This document shows, in pieces, positions 24,177-33,250 of a stretch of DNA of 64,000 bases (position 1 is its first letter; the number at the start of each line of letters is the position of its first letter). Source of the DNA: Saccharothrix coeruleofusca (GTDB lineage Bacteria > Actinomycetota > Actinomycetes > Mycobacteriales > Pseudonocardiaceae). The stretch is from positions 131,188-195,187 of the forward strand of contig NZ_BMRG01000013.1 of the NCBI RefSeq assembly GCF_014648515.1, in the 5' to 3' direction. The notes under the pieces are model-generated. The model was not told where the DNA came from. It searched no databases and was given only the letters and a program-made list of their open reading frames with translations. The position numbers were made by a program, and so were the translations under genes.

Positions 24177-25346
24177 ATGGACTTCACGCTCGACGAGGAG
24201 CAGCGGGAGATCCGCGACTGGGTGCGCACCTTCGTGCGCCGGGAGCTGCTGCCGCTGGAGCCGGAGGTGCTGCGCCGCGAGCGCGCCAACCAGCCGGGCC
24301 TGACCCGCGACGAGCTCAAGCAGCTGCAGGACAAGGCCAAGGCGGCCGGGTTCTTCGGCGTGCTGACGCCGCAGGAGTACGGCGGCATGGGCTTGGGCGC
24401 GCTGATGGCCGCGCTGCTGGAGGCGGAGCTGGGCCGCACCTTCGTGCCGTTCCGGTTCGGCGGCTACGCCGACAACATCCTCTACCACGCCAACGAGGAG
24501 CAGAAGCAGCGCTACCTGCTGCCCACCATCTCCGGCGAGCGCACCTCCTGCTTCGCGATCACCGAGCCCGGCGCGGGGTCGGACGCCAAGGCGATCCGCA
24601 CCTCCGCCCGCAAGGAGGGCGCGGAGTGGGTGATCAACGGCGAGAAGACGTTCATCACCCAGGGCAACGAGGCCGACTTCGCGATGGTGTTCGCGGTGAC
24701 CGACAAGGACCGGGGCGCCGACGGCGGCGTCACCTGCTTCCTGGTCGACCGCGAGATGGGCTGGCGGTCCGAGCCCATCCCGACGATGGGCCAGTGGGGG
24801 CCCGCCGCGCTGGTGTTCGACGAGGTGCGGGTGCCCGAGCAGAACGTGCTGGGCGAGGTCGGCCACGGCTTCACGCTGGCCATGCAGTGGATCGGCCAGG
24901 GCCGCTACCTGCTGCCCGCCCGCGCGCTGGGCTCGTGCGAGCGGCTGGTGGAGATGGCCATCGAGCAGGCGCGCAACCGGGTCACCTTCGGCAAGCCCAT
25001 CGCCGAGTACCAGGCGATCCAGTGGATGCTGGCGGACTCGGCGGTGGAGATCGAGGCGCTGCGCTGGCTGGTGCTGCACGCCGCGTGGCTGGTCGACCAG
25101 GGCGCGGACTCGCGGCACGCGCAGTCCATGGCCAAGCTGTACGGCGGGGTCAAGGCCAACGAGATCGTCGACCGGGTGCTGCAGATCCACGGCGGCATGG
25201 GCTACACCCGCGAGCTGCCGATCGAGCGCTGGTACCGGGAGCTGCGGCTGCTGCGCATCTACGAGGGGACCGACGAGATCCAGCGGCGGACCATCGCCCG
25301 CAACCTCATCAAGGGCCACGCGAAGGTCACCGGATCGCTGGGCTGA
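24177..25346 (+). CDS. Acyl-CoA dehydrogenase
   Basis: The 389-residue protein is a second FAD-dependent acyl-CoA dehydrogenase, with [47 protein letters not shown] and the C-terminal [35 protein letters not shown]. It begins 12 bp after the previous gene and is distinct from it in sequence, so the two may act on different acyl chains or successive steps. Regulation is presumably shared through the divergent TetR. Confidence 0.92.
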   Translation: [389 protein letters not shown]

Positions 25347-25395
25347 CCCGGCTCTCACCCGTTCGGGTAACGGTGCACTGAAGGAGGTAAGGCTG

Positions 25396-25417
25396 GCACC
25401 CGCCGGAGGTCGGGTGC
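25396..25417. terminator. Weak hairpin after the acyl-CoA dehydrogenase genes
   Basis: A 7-bp stem (GCACCCG / CGGGTGC) with an 8-nt loop lies about 50 bp after the second acyl-CoA dehydrogenase. It is short, so termination is only a possibility. Confidence 0.3.
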
Positions 25418-25460
25418 GCACCGCAGGGACTCTCCGCGTTCGGATCAGCACTATGGGTGC

Positions 25461-26321
25461 ATGTCATCCCGATCCGCGCTCTTCGAGGCCGACCTGACGC
25501 GACTGCGCATCCGCACCGGGGCGGGCACCTTCGACGCGGTCGCCGCCGGTCCGGCGACCGGCCGCAAGGTGCTGCTGCTGCACGGCGCCTCGGAGTGCGC
25601 AACCGAGTGGTGCCACCAGCTGCGCGCGCTGGCCGCGCACGGCTACCGCGCGGTCGCGCCCGACCTGCGCGGCTACTCCCCCGGCGTGCGCCCCCGGCTG
25701 GTGGACGGCTACCGGCTGGGGCACGCCGCGCGGGACGTGGCGGAGATCGCCGACGAGCTGGGCTGGCGGCGGTTCGACCTGGTCGGCCACGACTGGGGGG
25801 CGAGCGCGGCGTGGATCGCCGCGGCCCGCTGCCCGCTGCGCGTGCGCACGCTGACCGCGGTGTCCGCGCCGCACCCCGGCGCGTTCGCGCACGCCTTGCG
25901 CACCGACCCCGGCCAGTGGCGCCGGTGGGCGTACCTGGACCACCTGCGCGCACCGGGGGCCGAGCGCGAACTGCTGGCGCACGGCGCGGCCAGGTTGCGC
26001 GCGGGGTGGCCGGAGTCCATCCCGCACGAGCGGGTGACCCACTACGTGCGCAGGCTCAGCGAGCCGGGCGCGCTCACCGCCGCGCTGAACTGGTACCGGG
26101 CCAACGACTTCACCGAGTCCTACCAGCCGGTGCCGGTGCCGACGCGGTTCCTGTGGGGTGAGGACGACGGCGTGGTGAGCCCGGAGACGGCGCGGAGCAC
26201 GGCCGACTGGGTGACCGGCCCGTACCGGTTCGAGGCGCTGGCGGGCGTGGGCCGCTTCGTGCCGGAGGAGGCCGAGGAGGCGACCACCGCGCACCTGCTG
26301 GACCACCTGGCCGCGCACTGA
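25461..26321 (+). CDS. Alpha/beta hydrolase of the epoxide hydrolase type, base His missing
   Basis: The 286-residue protein has HGASECATEW (oxyanion region) and the nucleophile elbow GHDWGA with Asp111, as in epoxide hydrolases and haloalkane dehalogenases, and a WGEDDGVVSPE acid-strand motif. The segment that usually carries the catalytic His (VGHFV) reads VGRFVPEE, with Arg265 encoded by CGC, one base away from a His codon. The enzyme may therefore be inactive or use another residue. It stands alone between two promoters. Confidence 0.8.
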   Translation: MSSRSALFEADLTRLRIRTGAGTFDAVAAGPATGRKVLLLHGASECATEWCHQLRALAAHGYRAVAPDLRGYSPGVRPRLVDGYRLGHAARDVAEIADELGWRRFDLVGHDWGASAAWIAAARCPLRVRTLTAVSAPHPGAFAHALRTDPGQWRRWAYLDHLRAPGAERELLAHGAARLRAGWPESIPHERVTHYVRRLSEPGALTAALNWYRANDFTESYQPVPVPTRFLWGEDDGVVSPETARSTADWVTGPYRFEALAGVGRFVPEEAEEATTAHLLDHLAAH

Positions 26322-26389
26322 ACGCCCCCGAGCGGACCCGCAACGGGCACCCCACGCGCCCACGCGGTCAACCTCCTCGCTGTGCCCCG

Positions 26390-27703
26390 TCAGGCGATCC
26401 GGTAGGCGGCGGCACCGTTGTGCAGGAAGCGGGCGCGGCCGTGCCCGTCGGAGCCGACCAGGGACAGGACTTGGTGGACGCCGGACTTCGGTTCCGCGGT
26501 GATGACCGAGTCGTCGTTGAGGCGGACGACCTCGACGCGGCTCTCCGCCCCGCCGAGGAAGGACCGGGCGATGTCATTTCGCGCGCGGTAGGTGAGGAAC
26601 GCGCGACCGTGCTCGCTGGTCAGGGTGATGTCGTACAGCGTTGAGCGGTACGTGCCGCACATGCGGCCCGCGTCGATCCCGCCGGGGTCCGGGGGCGGCA
26701 CGGGCAGTGGTGCCGTCTCGACGCGGGCGAGGTCCCTGAGCACGGCGCCGAAGATCTCGTGGGCCAGCGGTTCACCGCCCGTGCTGTTGGTCAGCACGGC
26801 CACCGCCACCCCCGCCGAGGCGACCACGCGCAGGAACGCCTTCTGCCCCTTGGCGACACCGGTGTGGCCGACGACGCCGTCCCGGTAGAGCATCCAGCCG
26901 AGTCCCCAGCCGATGACGCCGCCGCCGAAGTCCGGGACGGAGTCGACCTGAGGTTCGCGCAGTGCGGCCAGCGCGCGGTCGGTGAGGTGCGGGCGGACGA
27001 ACTCCAGCAGGTCGCGTGCGCTGATCGCGAGGTGCGAACCGCTGGGCGCGGCGCAGTAGGAAACCGCCCACTCCTTCACCGGGACGACCTCTCCTCCGGT
27101 CCGGGTGTGGCCGACCGCGACGCGGTGCAGGATCGCCTCGTAGGCATCGGTGGCGGCGGTGCGCAAACCCAGTGGTACCACCAGTCGTTCGCGGAGCACG
27201 TCGTGGAATGGCTTGTCGCGCAACACCTCCACCAGCCTGCCGAGCACCACGTACCCGCTGTTGGAGTAGGAGAAGACGGTGTCGGGCGGGAAGGGGTGCT
27301 CCGCTTCGGCGAGGGTGGCGACGAACTTCCCGATCGCGTCGTCGTTGCGCCCGGTGTCGGTGAAGTGGTTGCCGTCGATACCGCCGGTGTGGGTGAGCAG
27401 GTGGCGGGCGGTCAGGGACTCGGTGGCGGCCGCGTCGCCGAGCCGGAAGCCGGGCAGGTAGTCGCGAACGGGGCGGTCGAGGTCCAGTGCGCCGTCGTCG
27501 ACCAACTGCCGGATCAGCGTGGCCGTCCAGATCTTGGTGATCGAGCCGATCTTGAACACCGAGTCGGTCGTGGCCTCGACCCGTGTGCGCAGGCTCAGCA
27601 CCCCTGCGGCCTCGTCCTGGATCTCCCCGTCGGCCAGCACGGCGACCTGCGCGCCCGGCACGTCGTGCTTCGCGACGAGCTCGTCCAGATCCCACTTCAT
27701 CAC
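26390..27703 (-). CDS. Serine hydrolase of the beta-lactamase/class C family
   Basis: The 437-residue protein has the penicillin-binding fold motifs: SITK (Ser54, Lys57), YSNSGY as the second motif and HTGVAKG in the place of the KTG triad. There is an additional C-terminal beta-domain of about 100 residues (from about 335). No signal peptide is seen, so it may be cytoplasmic, unlike true beta-lactamases. Related proteins are esterases or D-aminopeptidases. The start is GTG 27703 or ATG 27700, neither with a clear ribosome-binding site. Confidence 0.85.
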   Translation of the reverse strand: MMKWDLDELVAKHDVPGAQVAVLADGEIQDEAAGVLSLRTRVEATTDSVFKIGSITKIWTATLIRQLVDDGALDLDRPVRDYLPGFRLGDAAATESLTARHLLTHTGGIDGNHFTDTGRNDDAIGKFVATLAEAEHPFPPDTVFSYSNSGYVVLGRLVEVLRDKPFHDVLRERLVVPLGLRTAATDAYEAILHRVAVGHTRTGGEVVPVKEWAVSYCAAPSGSHLAISARDLLEFVRPHLTDRALAALREPQVDSVPDFGGGVIGWGLGWMLYRDGVVGHTGVAKGQKAFLRVVASAGVAVAVLTNSTGGEPLAHEIFGAVLRDLARVETAPLPVPPPDPGGIDAGRMCGTYRSTLYDITLTSEHGRAFLTYRARNDIARSFLGGAESRVEVVRLNDDSVITAEPKSGVHQVLSLVGSDGHGRARFLHNGAAAYRIA

Positions 27704-27838
27704 GCCAGGCTAGGGCGCATGGCGGTGGCACCGGTGGACGGTGTCCGGCACCCGATCCGCTTCACCCGGTCCAGCAGCTCGGAAACCAGCACTTAGAGTG
27801 GCGACCACCGATGGTGAGCTTTGCTAAGGAGGGTCGGG

Positions 27839-28786
27839 ATGGCGCACGAACTGGTCGCCGAGGTCTGGCGGGGCGAGTTCCTGGAATCCGTGCACCACGG
27901 CTCGGTCGTCGCGCTGAACGGGGACGGGGAGCAGGTCCTCGCGGTGGGACGGCCGCAGGACACCACCTACCCGCGCTCCTCGAACAAGCCGATCCAGGCG
28001 CTGGCCATGCTGCGCCACGGCCTCGACCTCGACGGTGAGCTGCTCGCGCTGGCCTGCGCCAGCCACTCCGGCGAGGACTTCCACGTCGCGGGCGTCGGGC
28101 GTGTGCTGGCCCGCGCCGGCCTGACCTACGACGACCTGCGGTGCACCCCCGACCTGCCGCTGGGCGAGCGGGCGCGGGTCGCGCACCTGGCCTCGGGCCG
28201 GGGTCCGGAGCCCCGGTACATGAACTGCTCCGGCAAGCACGCCGCCATGCTGGCCACCTGCGTGGCCGCGGGCTGGCCGACCGACAGCTACCTCGATCCC
28301 GAGCACCCCCTCCAGCTGGCCGTCCGCGACGCGCTGGAGGAGCTGGCGGGCGAGCCGGTGGGCGCGGTCGGCGTGGACGGCTGCGGCGCGCCGCTGTTCG
28401 GCATCAGCCTGGTCGGCCTGGCCAGGGCGTTCGGCGCGCTGGCCAGCGCCGCGCCCGGCACGGTGGAGCACCGCGTCGCCACCGCGATGAGGAGCCACCC
28501 GGAGTGGGTCGGCGGCACGGGTCGCGACGTGACGGCGCTGATGCGCGGCATCCCCGGCGCCGTGGCCAAGGACGGGGCCGAGGGCGTCTACGCCATCGGC
28601 CTGCCCGACGGCTCGGCGGTGGCGTGCAAGATCGCCGACGGGTCCAGCCGCGCGCGGGCGGTGGTCCTGGTGGCCGCGCTGCGCAGGCTGGGCGTGCGGG
28701 CGCCCGAGGAGCTGGCGACCTTCCCGGTGCTGGGCCACGGCAGGCAGGTGGGCGCGGTGCGCCCGGCGGTGGCGCTGGCGGGCTGA
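27839..28786 (+). CDS. L-asparaginase II family protein
   Basis: The 315-residue protein has VEVWRGEFLESVHHGSVVAL-like start, YPRSSNKPIQAL, CASHSGEDFH, MNCSGKHAAMLATC and VDGCGAPLFGISL, the pattern of the Rhizobium-type (type II thermolabile) L-asparaginases, which deamidate asparagine and are unrelated to the E. coli enzyme. The conserved SxxK-like SSNKP and CSGKH motifs are present. GGAGGG lies 6 nt before the ATG at 27839. No partner transporter is adjacent. Confidence 0.88.
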   Translation: MAHELVAEVWRGEFLESVHHGSVVALNGDGEQVLAVGRPQDTTYPRSSNKPIQALAMLRHGLDLDGELLALACASHSGEDFHVAGVGRVLARAGLTYDDLRCTPDLPLGERARVAHLASGRGPEPRYMNCSGKHAAMLATCVAAGWPTDSYLDPEHPLQLAVRDALEELAGEPVGAVGVDGCGAPLFGISLVGLARAFGALASAAPGTVEHRVATAMRSHPEWVGGTGRDVTALMRGIPGAVAKDGAEGVYAIGLPDGSAVACKIADGSSRARAVVLVAALRRLGVRAPEELATFPVLGHGRQVGAVRPAVALAG

Positions 28787-28847
28787 CCCGGCGGATCGGC
28801 GCGGCGGATCGGCGCGGCGGGCCCGGCACTCGCACTACCCTGGCGCC

Positions 28848-29162
28848 ATGGCCAGTTCGAGAGCCGCCGACAGCCCGGACGACGAGCCGCGCCCCCGGCT
28901 CGACGACGAGCTCATCGGGCTCGACCCGGACGACCCGGAGACCAGGGCGTTCGCCGAGCACCTGGAGCGGATGCGGCGCGAGCGCCCCGCGTTCACCGTG
29001 GAGGGCTACCTGGAGGGCGTGTCCGAGTTCGCCGACTCCGCGAACCGGGCGGGCGGCCTGCGCAGGCAGGGCGCGGTGCTGGTGGTGCTGCTGATCCTGC
29101 TCGGGGTGGCGGTGAGCGTGTGGTTCGGCGTGGGCGAGATCCTCGCCATCTTGTTCGACTAA
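28848..29162 (+). CDS. Small tail-anchored membrane protein
   Basis: The 104-residue protein has an acidic, helical N-terminal half (DDELIGLDPDDPETRAFAEHLERM) and one C-terminal hydrophobic helix of about 25 residues ending at the last codon, a tail-anchor topology. No family was recognised. It lies 9 bp before msrB and is likely co-transcribed with it. Confidence 0.65.
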   Translation: MASSRAADSPDDEPRPRLDDELIGLDPDDPETRAFAEHLERMRRERPAFTVEGYLEGVSEFADSANRAGGLRRQGAVLVVLLILLGVAVSVWFGVGEILAILFD

Positions 29163-29171
29163 CGTGGAGGT

Positions 29172-29609
29172 ATGGAACCTGTCGTCGGCGCCACCCCGAA
29201 GGTGGTTCACTCCGAGCTGGAGTGGCGGGAGATCCTCACCCCGAAGGAGTACGCGGTGCTGCGCGAGGCGGGCACCGAGCCCGCCTGGACCGGTGAGTAC
29301 ACCGACACCAAGACCGAGGGCGTCTACACCTGCCGCGCGTGCGGGGCGGAGCTGTTCCGCAGCGACACCAAGTTCGACTCGCACTGCGGCTGGCCCTCGT
29401 TCTTCTCGCCGCTGGCCGCGGACCGGGTGATCCTCCGCGAGGACCGCGCCTACGGGATGGTCCGCACCGAAGTGCTCTGCGCCACGTGCCACAGCCACCT
29501 GGGGCACGTTTTCGAAGGTGAGGGCTACGACACCCCGACCGATCAGCGCTACTGCATCAACTCCATCAGCTTGCGCCTGGAAGAGAAGCCGGTCGGTCCA
29601 GCAGACTGA
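29172..29609 (+). CDS. msrB: Peptide-methionine (R)-S-oxide reductase
   Basis: The 145-residue protein is a complete MsrB. It has two CxxC pairs (CRAC near residue 54 and CATC near 101) that bind structural zinc, HCGWPSF, the HLGHVFEGEGY segment and the catalytic Cys in RYCINSISL near the C-terminus. It repairs methionine-R-sulfoxide in proteins with thioredoxin. It sits directly upstream of the TIGR04222/MNIO operon, which may be coincidental or reflect an oxidative context. Confidence 0.95.
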   Translation: MEPVVGATPKVVHSELEWREILTPKEYAVLREAGTEPAWTGEYTDTKTEGVYTCRACGAELFRSDTKFDSHCGWPSFFSPLAADRVILREDRAYGMVRTEVLCATCHSHLGHVFEGEGYDTPTDQRYCINSISLRLEEKPVGPAD

Positions 29610-29643
29610 GGGCACATCCGCAGAGCGAGACCTGGGAGGGATC

Positions 29644-29709
29644 ATGCGCTTGTTCAAGGGCACGGACGGCGAGGGCTCCGGCGGCGTCGACGGCGCCTCC
29701 AGCTCCTGA
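29644..29709 (+). CDS. Possible 21-residue peptide between msrB and the MNIO operon
   Basis: ATG at 29644 follows GGGAGG at a 4-nt spacing. The 21-residue product starts MRLFKGTDGEGSGG and ends in Ser-Ser-Ser, with no Cys. The spacing to msrB (34 bp) and the ribosome-binding site favour translation. It is too short to assign and could be spurious. Confidence 0.35.
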   Translation: MRLFKGTDGEGSGGVDGASSS

Positions 29710-29831
29710 GCCGCAGGTCGGGGCAACCCTAAGGCTTGCTCAAGCACCCTTGTCGGGGTGTGGTCCATCGCACACCATTGGCTCTCGGCAGGTGGGACTC
29801 GTTCCACCAGGGGGCCACAGGGGGTGGACCG

Positions 29832-30761
29832 ATGCAGCGACCGTGGGGGCTTTCCGGCCCGGAGTTCCTGGATCTGTACTGGATCGCGCTGGCGGTGGTG
29901 ACCGCTTTCGCGCTCCTGCTCCGGGTGCGCCTGCGGGGGACGCGCGCGAGCGCCCCCGCAGGCGCGCTCGGGCTCTACGAACTGGCTTACCTGAGCGGCG
30001 GTCCGCGGCGCGCGGTCGAGACCTCGGTGGCCAGGCTGATCGACACCGGCGCGCTGCGCCTGACACGTGACAACACCGTGCAGGTGGTCGGCTCGCCCGT
30101 GCCGGCGGACCCGGTGGACCAGGCGGTGCTGGCCGACGCGGGCCGCTACCGCAAGCGCACGCTGACGCTGCTGGTGCCCTCGGTCTGCGAGCACGAGGCG
30201 GTGCGCGCACTGGCCGCACGTCTGTCCGAAGTGGACATGCTGGTGCCACCGGAGGTGGCGAAGTCCAAGCTGCGCCTCGGCGTCGCGCCGATGGCCCTGC
30301 TGCTCGTGGTGGGCGTGGCGCGCTGGGTCGGCGAACTGCTGGCCGGTGCGCCGGTCGGCTGGCTGACCCTGCTGCTGGCGCTCACCGGCGTGCTGATCGC
30401 CCTGCTGGGCAAGGCGGCTCCGCTGACCCGCACCGCGAAGGGCTCCGCGGCGGTGGCAGGCGCTCGCGCGGGCGAGTTCACCGGGGGGTGGCGGGCGACC
30501 GGCTCGACGAGCGACGCCGAGTCGGTCGCCCTGGACGGGATGAGCGCGCACTCCGACGCGGTGCTGCGCGCGAGCATGGACAAGCCCGCCTTCCCCAGCG
30601 CGGGAGGACGACGGCCGAGCAGGCGTTCGGCGGGCGCGGCGGGCTACACCTCGACGGGCATCATCCACTTCAACGGCGGCGGCCACGGCGGCGGCGACGG
30701 CGGCGGCGACGGCGGCGGCGGCAGTTGCGGGGGCGGCGGATGTGGGGGCGGCGGCACCTGA
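29832..30761 (+). CDS. TIGR04222-type membrane protein with Gly/His/Asp/Cys tail
   Basis: The 309-residue protein has an N-terminal membrane helix (about 14-32), then the LYELAYLSGGPRRAVETSVARL segment that recurs in the next two genes, two more membrane helices (about 152-194) and a long C-terminal region. The last 30 residues are Gly-rich with His and Asp, and carry Cys299 and Cys304 in [13 protein letters not shown]. This uncomplex tail, attached to the TIGR04222 domain, occurs beside DUF692 enzymes in actinobacteria. It is a candidate substrate for the MNIO encoded 1.7 kb downstream. The function of the domain is unknown. Confidence 0.75.
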   Translation: MQRPWGLSGPEFLDLYWIALAVVTAFALLLRVRLRGTRASAPAGALGLYELAYLSGGPRRAVETSVARLIDTGALRLTRDNTVQVVGSPVPADPVDQAVLADAGRYRKRTLTLLVPSVCEHEAVRALAARLSEVDMLVPPEVAKSKLRLGVAPMALLLVVGVARWVGELLAGAPVGWLTLLLALTGVLIALLGKAAPLTRTAKGSAAVAGARAGEFTGGWRATGSTSDAESVALDGMSAHSDAVLRASMDKPAFPSAGGRRPSRRSAGAAGYTSTGIIHFNGGGHGGGDGGGDGGGGSCGGGGCGGGGT

Positions 30762-30781
30762 CGGCACCTAGGCTGACCGCC

Positions 30782-31702
30782 ATGTCCGACACGGTGTTCG
30801 CCCTGGCCTACGGCGCCTGCCTGCTCCTGGCGGTGGCGGCGGGCCTGTGGCTCAAGCGGGTCACCGGCACACCGCCCGCGCGGCGGCTGTCCTTCGAGGA
30901 GATCGGCTACCTCGGCGGCGGACCGGTGCGCGCGGCGGAGGTGGCGCTGGCCGGGCTGGTCGCCGACAACCGGGCGCGGGTCTCCGCCGCCGCGGTCACC
31001 GCCGTGGGCGGCCCGGACCCCGGCACGGCCACCACGCCGCTGCAGCGCGTGCTGCTGACCGCGCTGGCCCGTCCCCGCGACCTGGACGCGCTGCTGGCCG
31101 TCGCGGCCACCAGCGCACCCGCCCGGAACCTGGGCCGCGGTCTGGTCGCCGCGGGGTTGCTGGTGCCGCCGCGCGGGCGGCTGCGGCGGGCGCTGCTGGC
31201 GGTCCTGCCGCTGGCGGTGGTGGCGACGGCGGGACTGGTGCGGCTGGTGCTCGCGGGCGCGGACGCCTGGGGCGTCGCGGGGCTGGCGGTGACCGGGGCG
31301 CTGGCCGTGGTGCTGCTGCTGGGTCCGCCGCCGGTGCTGACCAGGCAGGGCGCGCTCGCGCACGAGCGGGCCACCGAGGGGCTGGCGCCGGTCGACCCGG
31401 CGGAGGTCACCGCCCGGCACGGGTTCGCCCGCCCGTCCGCGTCCGAGCGGCGGCCGGAGCCCGCGCGGGTCGACACGGCGGTGTTCGACGGCGAACGGGT
31501 GGAACCGATCGACTTCCCCGGCACGTCACAGGAGCCACTGCCGCGCCGCCGCCGCGCCGTGGTCATCGAGCCGCGGCGCTGGCAGCGCCGCAACGGCTGG
31601 TTGGTGGCGGGTGGGTGGTTCGCGGGCGGGTGGCTGGCCGCGGAGTTGCTGGAAGGTGGTGGCGATGGCGATCACGTCGACTTCGGCGGGTTCGAGGTCT
31701 GA
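30782..31702 (+). CDS. TIGR04222-type membrane protein without Cys tail
   Basis: The 306-residue protein shares the layout of its neighbours: N-terminal membrane helix (about 5-24), a FEEIGYLGGGPVRAAEVALAGL segment, two further membrane helices (about 135-180), and a C-terminal part. Its end is acidic and Gly-rich ([15 protein letters not shown]) with no Cys in the tail, so it cannot be modified on cysteines there. It starts 20 bp after the first gene and overlaps the third by 38 bp, which implies translational coupling. Confidence 0.72.
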   Translation: MSDTVFALAYGACLLLAVAAGLWLKRVTGTPPARRLSFEEIGYLGGGPVRAAEVALAGLVADNRARVSAAAVTAVGGPDPGTATTPLQRVLLTALARPRDLDALLAVAATSAPARNLGRGLVAAGLLVPPRGRLRRALLAVLPLAVVATAGLVRLVLAGADAWGVAGLAVTGALAVVLLLGPPPVLTRQGALAHERATEGLAPVDPAEVTARHGFARPSASERRPEPARVDTAVFDGERVEPIDFPGTSQEPLPRRRRAVVIEPRRWQRRNGWLVAGGWFAGGWLAAELLEGGGDGDHVDFGGFEV

Positions 31703-32453
31703 ACTGCGCGTCGAGGAGCTGGCGCTGCTGGCGGGCGGCCCCGGTCGCGCGGCGGAGACCGCGCTGGTGGCCGCGCTGCGGGCGCAGGCCGTGCGGATCT
31801 CGCGCGCGGGCGTGCTGTCCGCGGTCGCGCGGGGCGCGCGGCCGGAAGGTCCCCTGCACGGCGCGGTGCTGCGCTCCGCGGGCCGCGACCTGGGCGACGC
31901 CATCGCGGCGGTCGCCGGAAGCCTGGAAACCCGCGCGCTGCGGGAGCAGCTGGTCGCGCGGGGCTACCTGACCTCGCCCGCCCGCAGGCGGACCGTCTCG
32001 GTGGTGCGGCTGCTGGCGCTGCTGCTCGCGATCGGCGCCGTGGTGGCGTCGGGCCCGGCGGACCTGCCGCTGGGCGTGACGATCCCGACCGCGCTGGCGC
32101 TGCTGCTGGTCCGGGCCCTGGTGGGGTCGCTGGGCAAGCCGCTGACCCGCTCCGGGCGGCTGGCCGTGCGCGGGCTGGTCGCGTCCGCGGTCACCTCGGA
32201 CCCGGTGACGCTGGTGGCCCACCGGGGTCTGCTCGGCCGGGTGACCAAGCGGCAGCGGGTGTGGCAGGTGGTGGGCATCGAGTCCGCCGCCGCCGCGACG
32301 CTGCGCAAGCGCAAGGGCGGGAGTTCCGGCGACGGCGCCGGGTGCGGCAGCTGCGCCTCGGACAGCGGGTCCTCGTGCGGCGGCGGGTCCTCGTGCGGCA
32401 GCGGCTCGTCGTGCGGCGGCGGTGGCGGTTGCGGCGGAGGGGGCGGCGACTGA
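31665..32453 (+). CDS. TIGR04222-type protein with Cys hexapeptide-repeat tail
   Basis: The 262-residue protein has an [21 protein letters not shown] segment at its start but no N-terminal membrane helix, then two membrane helices (about 113-150). All six Cys lie in the last 36 residues: 227, 230, 238, 244, 250 and 256. The last four are exactly six residues apart in units of the type [24 protein letters not shown]. The stop overlaps the MNIO start (TGATG). The regular Cys array is the best candidate core for modification by that enzyme. Confidence 0.75.
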   Translation: MAITSTSAGSRSELRVEELALLAGGPGRAAETALVAALRAQAVRISRAGVLSAVARGARPEGPLHGAVLRSAGRDLGDAIAAVAGSLETRALREQLVARGYLTSPARRRTVSVVRLLALLLAIGAVVASGPADLPLGVTIPTALALLLVRALVGSLGKPLTRSGRLAVRGLVASAVTSDPVTLVAHRGLLGRVTKRQRVWQVVGIESAAAATLRKRKGGSSGDGAGCGSCASDSGSSCGGGSSCGSGSSCGGGGGCGGGGGD

Positions 32454-33250
32454 TGGAGCGGCTCGGTGTGGGCATCGGCTGGCGGCCGGAGATCGACCTG
32501 ACCGTGGAACGGCTGCCGGGCGTGGACTTCGTGGAGGTCGTCGCGGAGAACCTGCGCCCGGACCACCTCCCCGAGTCGGTGGTGCTGCTGCGCGAGCGCG
32601 GTGTCCCGGTGCTGCCGCACGCGGTGTCGCTGTCGCTGGGCGGGGCGGACCCGGTGGACCCGGCGCGGGTGGCGCACCTGGGCGCGCTGGCCGAGGTGCT
32701 GGACGCGCCGCTGGTCAGCGACCACGTGTGCTTCGTCCGGGCGGGCGGGCTGGACTCGGGGCACCTCATGCCGGTGCCGCGCACCCGCGAGGCGCTGGAC
32801 GTGCTGGTGGCCAACGTCCGCGCCGCGCAGGCCGACCTGCCCGTGCCGCTGGCGCTGGAGAACGTGGCCGCGCTGCTGGACTGGCCCGGCGGCGAGCTGA
32901 CCGAGGGGCGGTTCCTGGCCGAGCTGGTGGCGCGCACCGACTGCCTGCTGCTGGTCGACGTGGCCAACCTGCACGCCAACGCGCGCAACCTCGGCACCGA
33001 CGTGGACCGGTTCCTCGACGAGATCCCGTTGGAGCGCCTGGCCTACGTCCACGTCGCGGGCGGGGTGGAGCACCAGGGCGTCTACCACGACACGCACGCC
33101 CACGCGGTGCGCCCGGAGGTGCTGGAGGTGCTCGCCCGGCTGCGCGAGCGCGTGGACCCGCCGGGTGTGCTGCTGGAGCGCGACGACGACTACCCCGCCG
33201 ACGCCGAACTGGCCGCCGAGCTGGCCGCGATCCGCGCGGTGGTGGGGTGA
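32453..33250 (+). CDS. DUF692 (MNIO) multinuclear iron-dependent oxidase
   Basis: The 265-residue protein is a DUF692 TIM-barrel. Candidate metal ligands are all present: Glu32 (VAEN), His56 (PHAVS), His91 (SDHV), Glu136 (LEN), Asp169 and His174 ([12 protein letters not shown]), His200 (YVHVAGG), Asp213/His215 (DTHAH) and Glu242 (LLERDD). MNIO enzymes such as MbnB, TglH and ChrH oxidatively modify Cys in peptide precursors with two or three irons. The overlap with the Cys-tail gene before it and the partner gene after it argues for action on those tails. No free leader-core precursor is evident nearby. Confidence 0.9.
   Translation: MERLGVGIGWRPEIDLTVERLPGVDFVEVVAENLRPDHLPESVVLLRERGVPVLPHAVSLSLGGADPVDPARVAHLGALAEVLDAPLVSDHVCFVRAGGLDSGHLMPVPRTREALDVLVANVRAAQADLPVPLALENVAALLDWPGGELTEGRFLAELVARTDCLLLVDVANLHANARNLGTDVDRFLDEIPLERLAYVHVAGGVEHQGVYHDTHAHAVRPEVLEVLARLRERVDPPGVLLERDDDYPADAELAAELAAIRAVVG

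Noticed and set aside
28791-28822. Short tandem GGCGCGGCGGATC repeats
   Set aside because: A 13-bp unit repeated about twice between genes; likely a by-product of GC-rich composition with no other signal.
30680-30760. GGC/GGCGAC repeats as a non-coding repeat element
   Set aside because: They are in frame with the Gly/Asp/Cys tail of the first TIGR04222 protein and end at its stop codon, so they are coding.
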